Source: Empedobacter falsenii (lineage in GTDB: Bacteria; Bacteroidota; Bacteroidia; Flavobacteriales; Weeksellaceae). Taken from it: a DNA stretch of 64,000 nucleotides. The notes beneath the pieces are model-generated. The model had not been told where the DNA came from and made no database searches. It saw nothing but the letters and a program-made list of their open reading frames with translations. This document shows, one piece after another, positions 35,901 to 43,882 of this stretch. Made by a program: the position numbers and the translations under genes. The stretch's first letter is position 1. Every line of letters starts with the position of its first letter. The stretch is from contig NZ_CP040908.1 in NCBI RefSeq assembly GCF_013488205.1, positions 2,085,876-2,149,875 on the forward strand, given 5' to 3'.

Positions 35901-36670
35901 TCTATATAAAAATCATTTCCTGTTTCACTCGTCGTATAGTTATTTCTTAAAGAAACAGCGATATCTGTATTACAATTTTGATCAGTCGGTGTAGTAAAAG
36001 TCCAAAATAACTGTTCCCATTTATTGGCTTCACTTAATTTCAAAGTCTTTTGATTATTCCCAGTTAAATTACTACCTAGAAGCTGTTCTGTAAGAATATT
36101 TTGCGCCTCCATTTTAAGGTCAAATACACTACTACCATTACCCATTACCCAAGCTGATAATTTGTATGTTGTACCTGTTTTCAGGGTAACAGCTCTGCGA
36201 TAATACTGATTTCTTATCGTACCAGCATTAACAACCATTACAGCTCCATTTGTATTGGCTGTATGATCCGAAACACTTAACCACCAACTTCCAGTTCCAG
36301 CTGTACCATTATCAAATACATCTTTCAAATTAGCTGGTGCGACTACAACATAATAACCATCACTGATATTTTTTAGCCATCCATTATAATTAGTTAATCC
36401 ATAGTTGCTTGCAGGTGTACCGATAGGATTATCCTTACAAGTTGGTCTTGTTGCAGCGACGTAATATGATGTTGCAGCCCTATAATAAGGTGTACATGTA
36501 TAAGGTGAAACTTCTAAATTTAAATCATTACCAGCTTGTGGTACATAAGGAGATGATTTTCGTGTAGTTGATTGTCCAAAATCTTCTTTAAAGATGATTT
36601 GTGCATTAGTTTGTTGTAAAGCAAACAACGCAAGTAAACCTATAAGATTCTTTTTTATATTTAATTCCAT
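32963..36670 (-). CDS. large secreted surface protein with Ig-like repeats
   Basis: 1235 residues. Signal peptide (1-23, ending TNA|Q); residues ~27-265 begin with FKEDFG and read like a carbohydrate-binding or MAM-like jelly roll (NDFYIDDIVLEE is its typical last strand). Residues ~285-375 and ~385-475 are two similar Ig/cadherin-like repeats sharing a GTWPTGYS / GTWPNGIS motif. The rest is beta-rich. I see no clear lipobox and no obvious type IX secretion C-terminal domain, so its anchoring is unclear. Downstream neighbour of the VGIGT protein (43-nt gap), probably co-expressed. Likely cell-surface adhesin or structural protein; function unproven. Confidence 0.65.
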   Translation of the reverse strand: MELNIKKNLIGLLALFALQQTNAQIIFKEDFGQSTTRKSSPYVPQAGNDLNLEVSPYTCTPYYRAATSYYVAATRPTCKDNPIGTPASNYGLTNYNGWLKNISDGYYVVVAPANLKDVFDNGTAGTGSWWLSVSDHTANTNGAVMVVNAGTIRNQYYRRAVTLKTGTTYKLSAWVMGNGSSVFDLKMEAQNILTEQLLGSNLTGNNQKTLKLSEANKWEQLFWTFTTPTDQNCNTDIAVSLRNNYTTSETGNDFYIDDIVLEEVVDPSADIIDCNPQNGVIDDIIKANDDAITTTLEGGVYSIIVNDSYSKVVGNIVLNGTGKNSSIVPLGTWPTGYSIDTNGQLVITPNAPALTNPLEYQITNLLGVSSIAKITVKQDLGVSIKGNTDVYDWVAGPKTYSTVSSNDIYNGGIAGQGFIFSGIEQNAKISPKGTWPNGISLNTTTGEITTTAAAVKPTGAIYYTLCNMVGVCQDIAVTFLGVEGDFNPGKISTTGETCYNGTIEVVNTEKASYLAYLMSYNWQASIDNGVTWRDFGTISENENQENESVGDVIIQKGDKLIINGLKKPILVRRQVKRIGLSGYAYTAPVLITPSEENTITLPDNINAFAAEQGASFTFPTVSTKFPSTITIYDSEGKEVGYKISNLKKGDYSFTIKATTTGGARVGCNTYTTIKLIVYDLKDCDIVKKKIFATDVRDWSSGLSGVANKEKAVNGNRADYATITGGVVILGIGTVGVDLYFTKLSDPNDPKSKRVLYTAEELKGKKVSIKLGEQYSGLKVAGGLSVVGRYTSATDPNDIGLTSGIPIGITNENAGTSFGVKGGVLDLLKGDNVFDFSFIPAKSNGTHVAYNGVRVQLGSLLSVADLATVFHAYIEEEELVTDPNYKPLGDITVNPPSSLLYPTVQKDIDGTDLTGIKNVDIKLNEFTHDVTWGNRSEVLNVASGLSSVVHPYYAVDDNYDSYTLFNATAGVLNQQFLRTHLRQAARPGDQIQVTLAYPNINVLNLSLLQLGNFKIVYYLGDTKVGEENMEKFRILDIGLFNFKNKRRAVISKPITIPFDSFEIQQFNTVSVNLGDGLHVHDIRVAPMMLFEGQEDSKEVTKICAADFLAIKSPDFCTEYEISFAKVVKFGGIYTLPDEDEDPDNNLPLLDKDGNPIKEILEVEDILNSQLKYSHSGAGVMYYNIDRLYTEFENEGIILVKVQTKRQGVNYGNPQYLRVKLQNCQEALVNPVIRLSN

Positions 36671-36713
36671 ATTGTAATTTCTAAAGATTCAACGAATCAT
36701 TAATCCCTGTTAA

Positions 36714-37400
36714 CTACTTAACCTTTAGCACAATATTCATAAAAGAACCATTTCTAATAATAGCATTAGGCGTTACTTTGTATGTAAGAATTCCATTATC
36801 ATCTACTTTTATATCTGTAAAAACAGTATTATCTGCATATGTTACAAAATATTCATAATGATCTGCTTTTAATACAATCTCTTGAAGACCATTGCTTGTC
36901 GTACTAGTTGCAATCGGAGTTTTAAATTGTTGTTGATACAAATCGTGTAACTTTACTGTAAAAATAGACGTTGTATTATCATAAGTATACGACAAATTTG
37001 ATGTATCAACTACTCTACTGTCTGTTACGACTGTAGGTAATACAATAGAAGGCATGTAAAAGAATCCTGAATTCCCATTTCCAGAAGATAATTTAACCCA
37101 AACAAGGCCATCAAAATAATAAAAACCTTCTGCATTTATATTAACAGCTGTACCTGTCTGAGAACCTGTACTAATATTATTAATAAAAACCATTGTAGAC
37201 TTATCTACATTAAGCATCGATTGTGCTCTCTCTCTATCAACTCTTGGAATTAAAACACCTTCTACAGTTTCTAAAGTTCCTGTTGAATTAACTGCTGTAA
37301 CATCTAATGTCGCTTTAGGATCATTAGTTCCAATACCTACCTGAGCCAAAACAAATACTGAGGGTGCAGCAAATGCAATAGCAAGTAAAACTTTTTTCAT
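36714..37400 (-). CDS. secreted VGIGT-type surface protein
   Basis: 228 residues with signal peptide (1-19, ending VLAQ) followed by VGIGTNDPKATLDV, a motif common at the start of mature exported proteins in Flavobacteriia and also seen in tail-fibre-like proteins. Later GFYYFDGLVWVKLSSG and a beta-rich C-terminus (~110-228). Probably folds as a beta-structured surface protein. It precedes the 1235-residue surface protein and likely forms a unit with it. No enzymatic motif seen. Confidence 0.7.
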   Translation of the reverse strand: MKKVLLAIAFAAPSVFVLAQVGIGTNDPKATLDVTAVNSTGTLETVEGVLIPRVDRERAQSMLNVDKSTMVFINNISTGSQTGTAVNINAEGFYYFDGLVWVKLSSGNGNSGFFYMPSIVLPTVVTDSRVVDTSNLSYTYDNTTSIFTVKLHDLYQQQFKTPIATSTTSNGLQEIVLKADHYEYFVTYADNTVFTDIKVDDNGILTYKVTPNAIIRNGSFMNIVLKVK

Positions 37401-37960
37401 AATTTTTTTATTAATTAAACCAACTTAAAACTACAAAGTATAATAGGAAGACATGATGATATTTATCAAATACAGACATTTATAAATAACTTAATTCTTT
37501 ATAAAAAGAATAATTCCTTATGTCCCATACAATTAAAAACAAACTCATTTTAAATGACTTAAATCAATATGATTTTTAACACTTTATAGGTTAGTTGTGA
37601 AAAATCATATAATCTTCATTTTTTTTTGGATTAAATAAAATTTCAAATAAATAAAATAGAAATAACATAAATTTTCATTTACCAAACCTCTTTTTATTAA
37701 TTTTAAATTGGAAATAACAGATTATTTTCATATGATATTGTAAGTAAGGTCGTAAGTTGAATACGTTTTCTATTTATAAAGTATCCCGTTTGTACTTTAG
37801 CTGAGTACAAATTATTCTCAGTTAGATTAGAAGTTTCTAATTGTTTTATAAGTAATGATTAAAATATAAAAACTAACTCAGCTAAGCAAACAGAACATTA
37901 TATTTCAAAATTTTTAATAACAACTTTACCTTTTCATTTTTAAAATAGTATTTTGCATAG
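37401..37960. other. divergent intergenic region with alternative hairpins
   Basis: 560 bp, AT-rich, no reading frame. TTAGCTGAGT (37797-37806) can pair with ACTCAGCTAA (37876-37885) perfectly, or its TTAGCTGAG can pair with CTCAGTTAG (37817-37825) with two G-U pairs. Near the right end GTATTTTGCATAG just before the start codon resembles a -7 element. Confidence 0.5.
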
Positions 37961-38671
37961 ATGAATGTTTTCTCTTATCATATCGCAAAGCTTAGTCATT
38001 TTCAAGCCTTTAAATTGATGCTTTTTCCTTTGAAAACAAGTGAAATTATTGGATTGAGTCATTCCGAAACGATGTCTGCTATGAAATTAGGTTCGCCTAT
38101 TTTTTCGAAAACGAGAATTTTTAACCAAACTATTGTTGTATTTGCACAATGGGAAGATGAAAAATCTTTAGAAAACTTTCTAAAAAATAATTCATATGGT
38201 AAACTTTTAGCGAGAGGCTGGCATGTTCGATTAGATTTTTTAAGACAATGGGGAAATATTTCTGGTTTTCAAATTCCGACAGAAAAAATGGAGGAAAACA
38301 GGAAAAATGAGCCTGTTGTTGCGGTAACAATTGCACGAATGAAATACACAGAAATTCCTCGTTTTCTACGCTGGGGAAGACCTGTTGAGAAGTTAGTTCG
38401 AGATCACAAAGGCACTACACTTTCGTTGGCTTCTATTCGATATCCCAATATTATTTCGACATTTTCGATTTGGAAATCTCAATCAGAAATGACGGATATG
38501 GTGAATGGACATAGCAAAATGCCTGATCCAAAAAGACATGCTAACGCAATGAAAGAGCGTAATCGAAAGGATTTTCATTTTGAATTTACAACTCTTCGTT
38601 TTAAGCCAATTTCTGAACATGGACAATGGAATAATTGCAATTCTTTTCTTCCTAAAATTAAAAATATTTAG
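37961..38671 (+). CDS. CrtA-like (spheroidene monooxygenase-like) protein
   Basis: 236 residues resembling the CrtA family: repeated ferredoxin-like halves with FSIWKSQSEMTDMV (~165-178), a KMPDPKRHANAMKERNRKDFHFEFTTLRFKP C-terminal pattern (His188 and following), as in heme-containing CrtA, which adds oxygen to carotenoids. Many CrtA-like proteins occur in non-photosynthetic bacteria where the substrate is unknown. The stop codon touches the next start (ATG directly after TAG), so it is coupled with the unknown 287-residue gene. The neighbouring flavoprotein and desaturase suggest lipid or pigment oxidation. Confidence 0.7.
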   Translation: MNVFSYHIAKLSHFQAFKLMLFPLKTSEIIGLSHSETMSAMKLGSPIFSKTRIFNQTIVVFAQWEDEKSLENFLKNNSYGKLLARGWHVRLDFLRQWGNISGFQIPTEKMEENRKNEPVVAVTIARMKYTEIPRFLRWGRPVEKLVRDHKGTTLSLASIRYPNIISTFSIWKSQSEMTDMVNGHSKMPDPKRHANAMKERNRKDFHFEFTTLRFKPISEHGQWNNCNSFLPKIKNI

Positions 38672-39535
38672 ATGAATTTAGCTTTTACAATGCAAAAATT
38701 TCAGGATTGGTTTACACAACAATGGGTGATTCTTTGGGGAAGAAAAATTAATCCAACTGATTTTCCGTGGTTGATTGCTCCTTTCGGTGAATTGTACGGA
38801 ATTGGTGAAGAGTTTATGTATCAATTAGCAAAAAAAGAGAATTTAATTATCGCTCGAAATTCAACTTCAAAAGGATTATTAAGTTCTATTCATGAATTAA
38901 ATTTAACAGATCATCAGCTAGAAAATCTATCAAAAAAAGTGATTGCTTTTTATGAAGCTACAGCAAATTACGATTTAGAATTTAATGTAAAATGGAATCC
39001 TTATTTTTCATTTTTTGGTTATTTGGTCAACCGATTATTTAGCCAACGGATTAATCAATTAAATATTCCGACAAAAAATATTGCGCAATCCGAAGATTTG
39101 GTAAGTGAAATTATTACGCTAAATCACCCGCAAAACAATAAAACTATTTACACCATTTGGTTGAGAAAATTCAAAACTTCAGGTAAAGTGATTTATTCGG
39201 GAATTTACGGAACCTGTACACTTCCTTCTGGAAAAACGTGTATCAAAGCTGTTTTTCCTTTACCAAAAGGTAATGCAACGGTTATTATGAAACCAAGCGT
39301 TGGTCTTGAAAATGAATTGATTTTAGATTCGAGTGGAAAACAATTTGGCGATGCTGGTTTCTACTTTTTATTGAATGATGCTAAACACAATTATTGGGCA
39401 CAATTTATTTCTTCGTTTACTGATCAATTAATTGTAAAAGAAAAAGATAATCATTTACGAGCAATTCAGACACTAAAACTTTGGGGATGTAAAGTTTCAC
39501 AATTTACATATCGCATTCAGAAGAAACCCAAATAA
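38672..39535 (+). CDS. hypothetical protein coupled to the CrtA-like gene
   Basis: 287 residues, no family recognised. N-terminus has DWFTQQWVILWGRKINPTDFPWLIAPFGELYGIGEEFM, and the C-terminal half is beta-rich with GIYGTCTLPSGKTCIKAVFPLPKGNATVIM and SGKQFGDAGFYFLL, which reads like a lipocalin-like or DUF-type fold with conserved Gly/Trp. No signal peptide or membrane segment. It starts immediately after the CrtA-like stop codon and is followed 49 nt later by a flavoprotein gene. Probably acts in the same pathway. Confidence 0.5.
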   Translation: MNLAFTMQKFQDWFTQQWVILWGRKINPTDFPWLIAPFGELYGIGEEFMYQLAKKENLIIARNSTSKGLLSSIHELNLTDHQLENLSKKVIAFYEATANYDLEFNVKWNPYFSFFGYLVNRLFSQRINQLNIPTKNIAQSEDLVSEIITLNHPQNNKTIYTIWLRKFKTSGKVIYSGIYGTCTLPSGKTCIKAVFPLPKGNATVIMKPSVGLENELILDSSGKQFGDAGFYFLLNDAKHNYWAQFISSFTDQLIVKEKDNHLRAIQTLKLWGCKVSQFTYRIQKKPK

Positions 39536-39584
39536 AACCATTTCTTCACATAAATTTACAAATAGTTTTAATTAGCTTTATATT

Positions 39585-40670
39585 ATGAATCATTCAGAAA
39601 TATTTTACAAAGTTGATATCGTTGTGATTGGTGCTGGACAAGCTGGTTTATCTGCGGCCTATCATCTCAAAAAAAGAGGAATAAACCCCGGAAAAGGTTT
39701 TGTGATTTTAGATGACGAACCACATGCTGGCGGTGCTTGGCAACATAGATGGGATTCGTTGACATTGAGTATAGTGAATGGAATTAATGATTTACCAGGC
39801 TTGACTTTTTCTGAAGCTGTACATATACAAGACAAGGAATTGCAAGCGAATAAAGCTGTTCCTGCTTATTACGAAAAGTATGAAAAAGAATATGATTTTC
39901 CCATTATTAGACCATTGCGCGTTGATAAAGTAGAAGAAAATAATGGTCGATTTCTTATCCGAACAAATGGTGTTCAATTTAGTGCAAGAGGAATTGTAAA
40001 TGCAACAGGAACATGGAAAACGCCTAATATTCCTCATTATCCTGGAATCGAAAAGTTTGAAGGAAGACAATTGCATACCAATCAATATAAAAATGCCGAA
40101 GAATTTATTGGACAACATGTGATTATTGTGGGAGGTGGAATCTCTGCCGTTCAATTATTAGGCGAAATCTCAAAAGTTACCGAAACAACTTGGGTAACAA
40201 GAAGACCGCCCGATTTTAGAGATAACAAATTCACCGAAGAATTAAGACGAGAAGCCGTAGCAATGGTAGATAAACGCGTGAGAGAAGGATTACCTACTCA
40301 ATCGGTGGTGTCTGTTACCGGTTTACCTATCACTCCTGCAATCGAAAGTTTGTTACATACAGATGTTTTAAATCGCAAACCAATGTTTGATGAAATTATA
40401 GAAACAGGCGTTAAATGGAACGATGGAACAGTTTTGAATGCTGATGTAATCTTCTGGAATACTGGTTTTCGACATTCATTGGATCATCTTGAACCTCTTC
40501 ATTTACAAAATGAGAAAGGCGGAATCGAAATGAGTGGAAAATTAGCCACGCAAGTTGCAAAAGACCCAAGAATTCATTTAACAGGATATGGACCATCTGC
40601 CTCTACAATTGGTGCAAATAGAGCTGGTGCAGCAGTCGCAAGAGAAATAATTGCTTATTTAGGTTTATAA
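39585..40670 (+). CDS. FAD/NAD(P)-binding monooxygenase-like oxidoreductase
   Basis: 361 residues. FAD-binding Rossmann motif VVIGAGQAGLSAAYHL at ~12-27, second dinucleotide motif IIVGGGISAVQLLGE at ~178-192, and the ATGTWKTPNIPHYPG region (~139-153) typical of flavin-dependent monooxygenases (CzcO/FMO-like). C-terminal LTGYGPSASTIGANRAG is the FAD-contacting end. It probably oxidises a small organic or lipid substrate with NADPH. In the plus-strand cluster of CrtA-like protein, unknown protein and fatty acid desaturase. Substrate cannot be named. Confidence 0.85.
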   Translation: MNHSEIFYKVDIVVIGAGQAGLSAAYHLKKRGINPGKGFVILDDEPHAGGAWQHRWDSLTLSIVNGINDLPGLTFSEAVHIQDKELQANKAVPAYYEKYEKEYDFPIIRPLRVDKVEENNGRFLIRTNGVQFSARGIVNATGTWKTPNIPHYPGIEKFEGRQLHTNQYKNAEEFIGQHVIIVGGGISAVQLLGEISKVTETTWVTRRPPDFRDNKFTEELRREAVAMVDKRVREGLPTQSVVSVTGLPITPAIESLLHTDVLNRKPMFDEIIETGVKWNDGTVLNADVIFWNTGFRHSLDHLEPLHLQNEKGGIEMSGKLATQVAKDPRIHLTGYGPSASTIGANRAGAAVAREIIAYLGL

Positions 40671-40801
40671 CTTTAACATTTATTTAATCAACGCATTTAG
40701 TATTAAATAATTACACATAAAAACCTAATATTAAATGGATAATTTAGTTGATTAGAGCGGATTATAATTAAATTTTTTCATTATAAATAATCAATAATTT
40801 T

Positions 40802-41629
40802 ATGAGTTCTATGATTTTAATTAGTGGAATTCACAATCCTAACGATTATATTTGTAAAAATTTAAAATTAGTAATGACAGCAGTAATCATTATCTTTGTT
40901 ATACATTGGTATGCTTCTTTATTTTTCCAAACTTTTTTTCATCACCGATATGCATCACATGCAATGTTTACGATGTCAAGAGCTTGGGAAAAAATCTTTC
41001 ACGTTTTAGCGTGGATTTTTCAAGGTTCATCTTATCTAAGTCCCTACACATACGGGGTTATGCACAGACATCATCACGCGTATGCAGACACAGAAAAGGA
41101 TCCACATTCGCCACAATATGATCCAAATTTCTTTGCGATGATGTGGAGAACACGTATTGTTTACAACGAAATTGACCACGATAAAACACAAGTTTTAGAA
41201 AAATTCAAAAAAGGTGTTCCTTCTTGGCGTTCTTGGGATAGATTTGCTGGAAATAATGCTGTACGTTTAGCTTGGGTAATCATTTACATATTAATTTATG
41301 TTGCTGTTGATGCACCACTTTGGACGTATTTTGTATTCATTCCAATGCAAGTTTTAATGAGCCCACTACATGGTGTAATCATCAACTGGTTTTCACACAA
41401 ATTAGGTTATCGCAATTACGATGTTGGAGACACTTCGACAAACTTGATGCCGATTGACTGGTTAATGTGGGGAGAATGTTTGCATAACAATCACCATAAA
41501 TTTGGTGGACGTCCTAATTTCGCTGTTAAGAAATGGGAATTCGATCCGATGTATCCATGCATTTGGACAATGAATAAACTGAATATCATTCAATTCAAAA
41601 AAGGTAAATTAGACACCGATTATATGTAA
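40802..41629 (+). CDS. acyl-CoA/acyl-lipid desaturase
   Basis: 275 residues. Three histidine boxes for the di-iron centre: HHRYASH (~46-52), HRHHHAY (~82-88) and HNNHH (~226-230), with hydrophobic segments at ~20-45, ~155-180 and ~182-205. This is the integral membrane fatty acid desaturase pattern, delta-9-like, used to adjust membrane fluidity. The 131-bp upstream gap contains TAATCAAC (40685-40692) facing GTTGATTA (40747-40754), a weak dyad. Own terminator follows. Positional specificity is not visible. Confidence 0.9.
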   Translation: MSSMILISGIHNPNDYICKNLKLVMTAVIIIFVIHWYASLFFQTFFHHRYASHAMFTMSRAWEKIFHVLAWIFQGSSYLSPYTYGVMHRHHHAYADTEKDPHSPQYDPNFFAMMWRTRIVYNEIDHDKTQVLEKFKKGVPSWRSWDRFAGNNAVRLAWVIIYILIYVAVDAPLWTYFVFIPMQVLMSPLHGVIINWFSHKLGYRNYDVGDTSTNLMPIDWLMWGECLHNNHHKFGGRPNFAVKKWEFDPMYPCIWTMNKLNIIQFKKGKLDTDYM

Positions 41630-41633
41630 AATG

Positions 41634-41665
41634 AAAGCGATTCAATAAATTGAATCGCTTTTTTT
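41634..41665. terminator. bidirectional terminator
   Basis: 12-bp perfect stem AAAGCGATTCAA / TTGAATCGCTTT, TAAA loop, then T-run; between the desaturase gene and the convergent methyltransferase gene. Confidence 0.85.
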
Positions 41666-42272
41666 ATTTCTTTTGATAAACGATACTTTCTATATATTTC
41701 TTGAAAAAGAATTTGTGTTCGACGATTTTAAAATACGACAGAAAACTTTGATGCATTTTAGGCAATTGATAAATATCCAAACCAATAACAATTCGAAAAA
41801 AACTCAACATTACATTCGTCACACTTTTTTGCCAACCTTTCTGATTTTGTACAAAATCAACATAAAACCACAATCCTCCTACTTTCAAATACGAATTTAA
41901 TTGGTTAAATAATTCTTCTGCTTTAGGTTGATTAAAATGATCGAACAAAAATGTTGTCATCACTACATCATATTTTTTATCCGTTTCGAAATCAAAAATA
42001 TCAGCAACAATAAAATTGATATTTAAATTTGACGTTTTTTCTTTTTGGGCTAAATCAATCATTCTCGAAGAAAAATCAACATAATCTATTTCCAATTTTA
42101 GATTTAATTTTTCTATTTCAGCGATAAATTTTCCCGCTCCTCCTCCAACCCACAAGATTTTATCATTCTCTTTCAAATGTTTCAAAATAACAAAATGAGC
42201 TTGATGTTGACGATTCAAAAAAATCAACTGGCTTAACGAATGATAATATGGCGCGATAAAATTATAGTTCAT
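41664..42272 (-). CDS. class I SAM-dependent methyltransferase
   Basis: I choose the ATG at 42272 (202 residues, MNYNFIAPYY), which overlaps the UbiA stop codon by one base (TAATG); an earlier in-frame ATG at 42305 lies inside the UbiA gene. Motif I ILWVGGGAGKFIAEI (~38-52) is a slightly variant SAM-binding loop (VGGGAG), motif II has D in IDYVDFSSRMI, and motif IV VVMTTFLFDHF. Such enzymes beside UbiA prenyltransferases often methylate quinone-type rings, but here no other quinone gene is near. Last gene of an eight-gene minus-strand operon. Confidence 0.82.
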   Translation of the reverse strand: MNYNFIAPYYHSLSQLIFLNRQHQAHFVILKHLKENDKILWVGGGAGKFIAEIEKLNLKLEIDYVDFSSRMIDLAQKEKTSNLNINFIVADIFDFETDKKYDVVMTTFLFDHFNQPKAEELFNQLNSYLKVGGLWFYVDFVQNQKGWQKSVTNVMLSFFRIVIGLDIYQLPKMHQSFLSYFKIVEHKFFFKKYIESIVYQKK

Positions 42273-43183
42273 TATTCGAATAAAATTACGCTTAAAATTC
42301 CACAAATTGCTTTCAATAAAATCATTCCATCAATCGCAATTAAATAATATAAAATGGCTTTTGGACGATTGAGTTTAAAGGCAAAAATAGCTAAACAAAC
42401 AATCGGAATTAACATAAACAAAATGCGGTGAAGTGGCAATCCATACCATATTCCGAAGATTAAAAAGCTCAAAAATCCTAAAAATATTAAAGGTAAAATA
42501 ATGCGGTTTAACGTAAAATGATAACCATATTTTACAACAAAGGTTTTTAAATTTCGGTTACTGTCATCTTCATAATCTTTCAAATCAAACAAAATCGCAT
42601 TCACAACGCAATACATGAAGGTTTGAGAAAATAGAAAATAGAATTTTGCATCTATGACATAATGTGTTTCATTCTTCAACATCAAAAATAAAACAGGTAA
42701 AAAAACGGTTGTAATTGCCCAAGTCCAGCCAATTAAAAATGGCTTTAACAACATCGTTTTACGCAACGAAATACCTAATTTTAAATCATAATAGCCAAAG
42801 GATAAAACTGTCGTAAAAAATAAAACAGCCAACCATTTCCAAGTTAATATTTCGTAATTTGGTAAACAATTTAGTGCTAAAATAATTACAGAAATTAAAG
42901 CGATTACAGCTAAAATAACGGTGTAAATACGAACAGATTTACGATGCGTAATGTAAAACTGAGTTCTGGGATTATTGGAAGATTTTAAAGATTTTGGAAT
43001 TCTGTAGGCATACAAATAAAACAATACAGTAATGGTGCTAATAAAAGCATAATACGCAATCGAATTAAATGGTAAACCAATTTTGATATTCGTCTCGATA
43101 TTGAGCGCAATAGAAAGTAGAATTAAAAAAAAATTGGAAAAAAAAATGTTTACGATAAATCGACTAATCACTTTTTTCCCCAT
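42272..43183 (-). CDS. UbiA-like prenyltransferase
   Basis: 303 residues, about eight or nine membrane helices. The Asp-rich motif NAILFDLKDYEDDSNRNLKTF (~193-213) fits the UbiA superfamily metal/diphosphate site; the usual second motif near the N-terminus is hard to see, where only SSNNPRTQFYI (~66-76) appears. UbiA enzymes attach isoprenoid chains to aromatic or other acceptors. It lies 12 nt after the LytTR regulator and overlaps the methyltransferase start. Possibly a divergent member with altered acceptor. Involved probably in a membrane lipid or quinone-like pathway. Confidence 0.75.
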   Translation of the reverse strand: MGKKVISRFIVNIFFSNFFLILLSIALNIETNIKIGLPFNSIAYYAFISTITVLFYLYAYRIPKSLKSSNNPRTQFYITHRKSVRIYTVILAVIALISVIILALNCLPNYEILTWKWLAVLFFTTVLSFGYYDLKLGISLRKTMLLKPFLIGWTWAITTVFLPVLFLMLKNETHYVIDAKFYFLFSQTFMYCVVNAILFDLKDYEDDSNRNLKTFVVKYGYHFTLNRIILPLIFLGFLSFLIFGIWYGLPLHRILFMLIPIVCLAIFAFKLNRPKAILYYLIAIDGMILLKAICGILSVILFE

Positions 43184-43195
43184 TTCCCCTAATCT

Positions 43196-43882
43196 TTAAA
43201 CTTTGAAAAATTCTAGAATGACATTTTTGTACGTTTCGCCAATCGGAATTTCTTCTTCTTTCAAATATAAGACTTTATTTTGAATTGATTTCACTTTTTT
43301 TATCGAAACAATATAAGATCGATGAACACGCACAAAAAGTTGATCGGGCAGTTTTTCTAAAATAGATTTCATCGATATTCGAGCCGTAATTCGCTTTCCA
43401 TTTTCGAGATGAATTTTTACATAATCATCCAAACCTTCGATAAAATCAATTTCGTCGTAGGCGATTTTATTCAATTTGTAATCAGCTCGAATCGTCAAAA
43501 ACTCTTTGTCTTCATTCAGTTTTTTATCCACCAAAATCAGCACCGCTTTATTCACCGCTTCCTCAAATCTATCGTAATCTATCGGTTTCAACAAATAATC
43601 TATCGCCGCAACATTAAAGCCATCAACCGCATATTCCGCAAAAGCTGTGGTAAAAATAACGGGAATTTTCTTCTCCATATTTTTGTAAAATTCCATTCCA
43701 TTTGTACGCGAAATTTGAATATCCAAAAACATCAAATCGATTGGAAATTGATTGATATATTTCTGCGCATCTTTCAAATTTGAGAAGGTTTTTACTAACT
43801 CAACATATTCATTTCTAGAACAATAATTTTCGATGACCATCAATGCCAACGGTTCGTCATCTATCGCAATTACTTTAATCAT
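43196..43882 (-). CDS. LytTR family response regulator
   Basis: 228 residues. Receiver domain with acidic pair D8-D9, phosphoacceptor D54 in LMFLDIQ, and Lys in LLKPIDY (~98). C-terminal LytTR DNA-binding domain (~125-228) with FIEGLDDYVKIHLENGKRI and LPDQLFVRVHRSYIVS. Phosphorylated by the kinase encoded just upstream; the genes overlap by 8 nt. LytTR regulators bind direct repeats; I could not single out such sites in the window. Target genes probably include this operon. Confidence 0.93.
   Translation of the reverse strand: MIKVIAIDDEPLALMVIENYCSRNEYVELVKTFSNLKDAQKYINQFPIDLMFLDIQISRTNGMEFYKNMEKKIPVIFTTAFAEYAVDGFNVAAIDYLLKPIDYDRFEEAVNKAVLILVDKKLNEDKEFLTIRADYKLNKIAYDEIDFIEGLDDYVKIHLENGKRITARISMKSILEKLPDQLFVRVHRSYIVSIKKVKSIQNKVLYLKEEEIPIGETYKNVILEFFKV

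Noticed and set aside
40685-40754. TAATCAAC/GTTGATTA dyad ahead of the desaturase as operator or riboswitch
   Set aside because: Only 8 bp with a 54-nt gap in very AT-rich DNA; expected by chance often enough.
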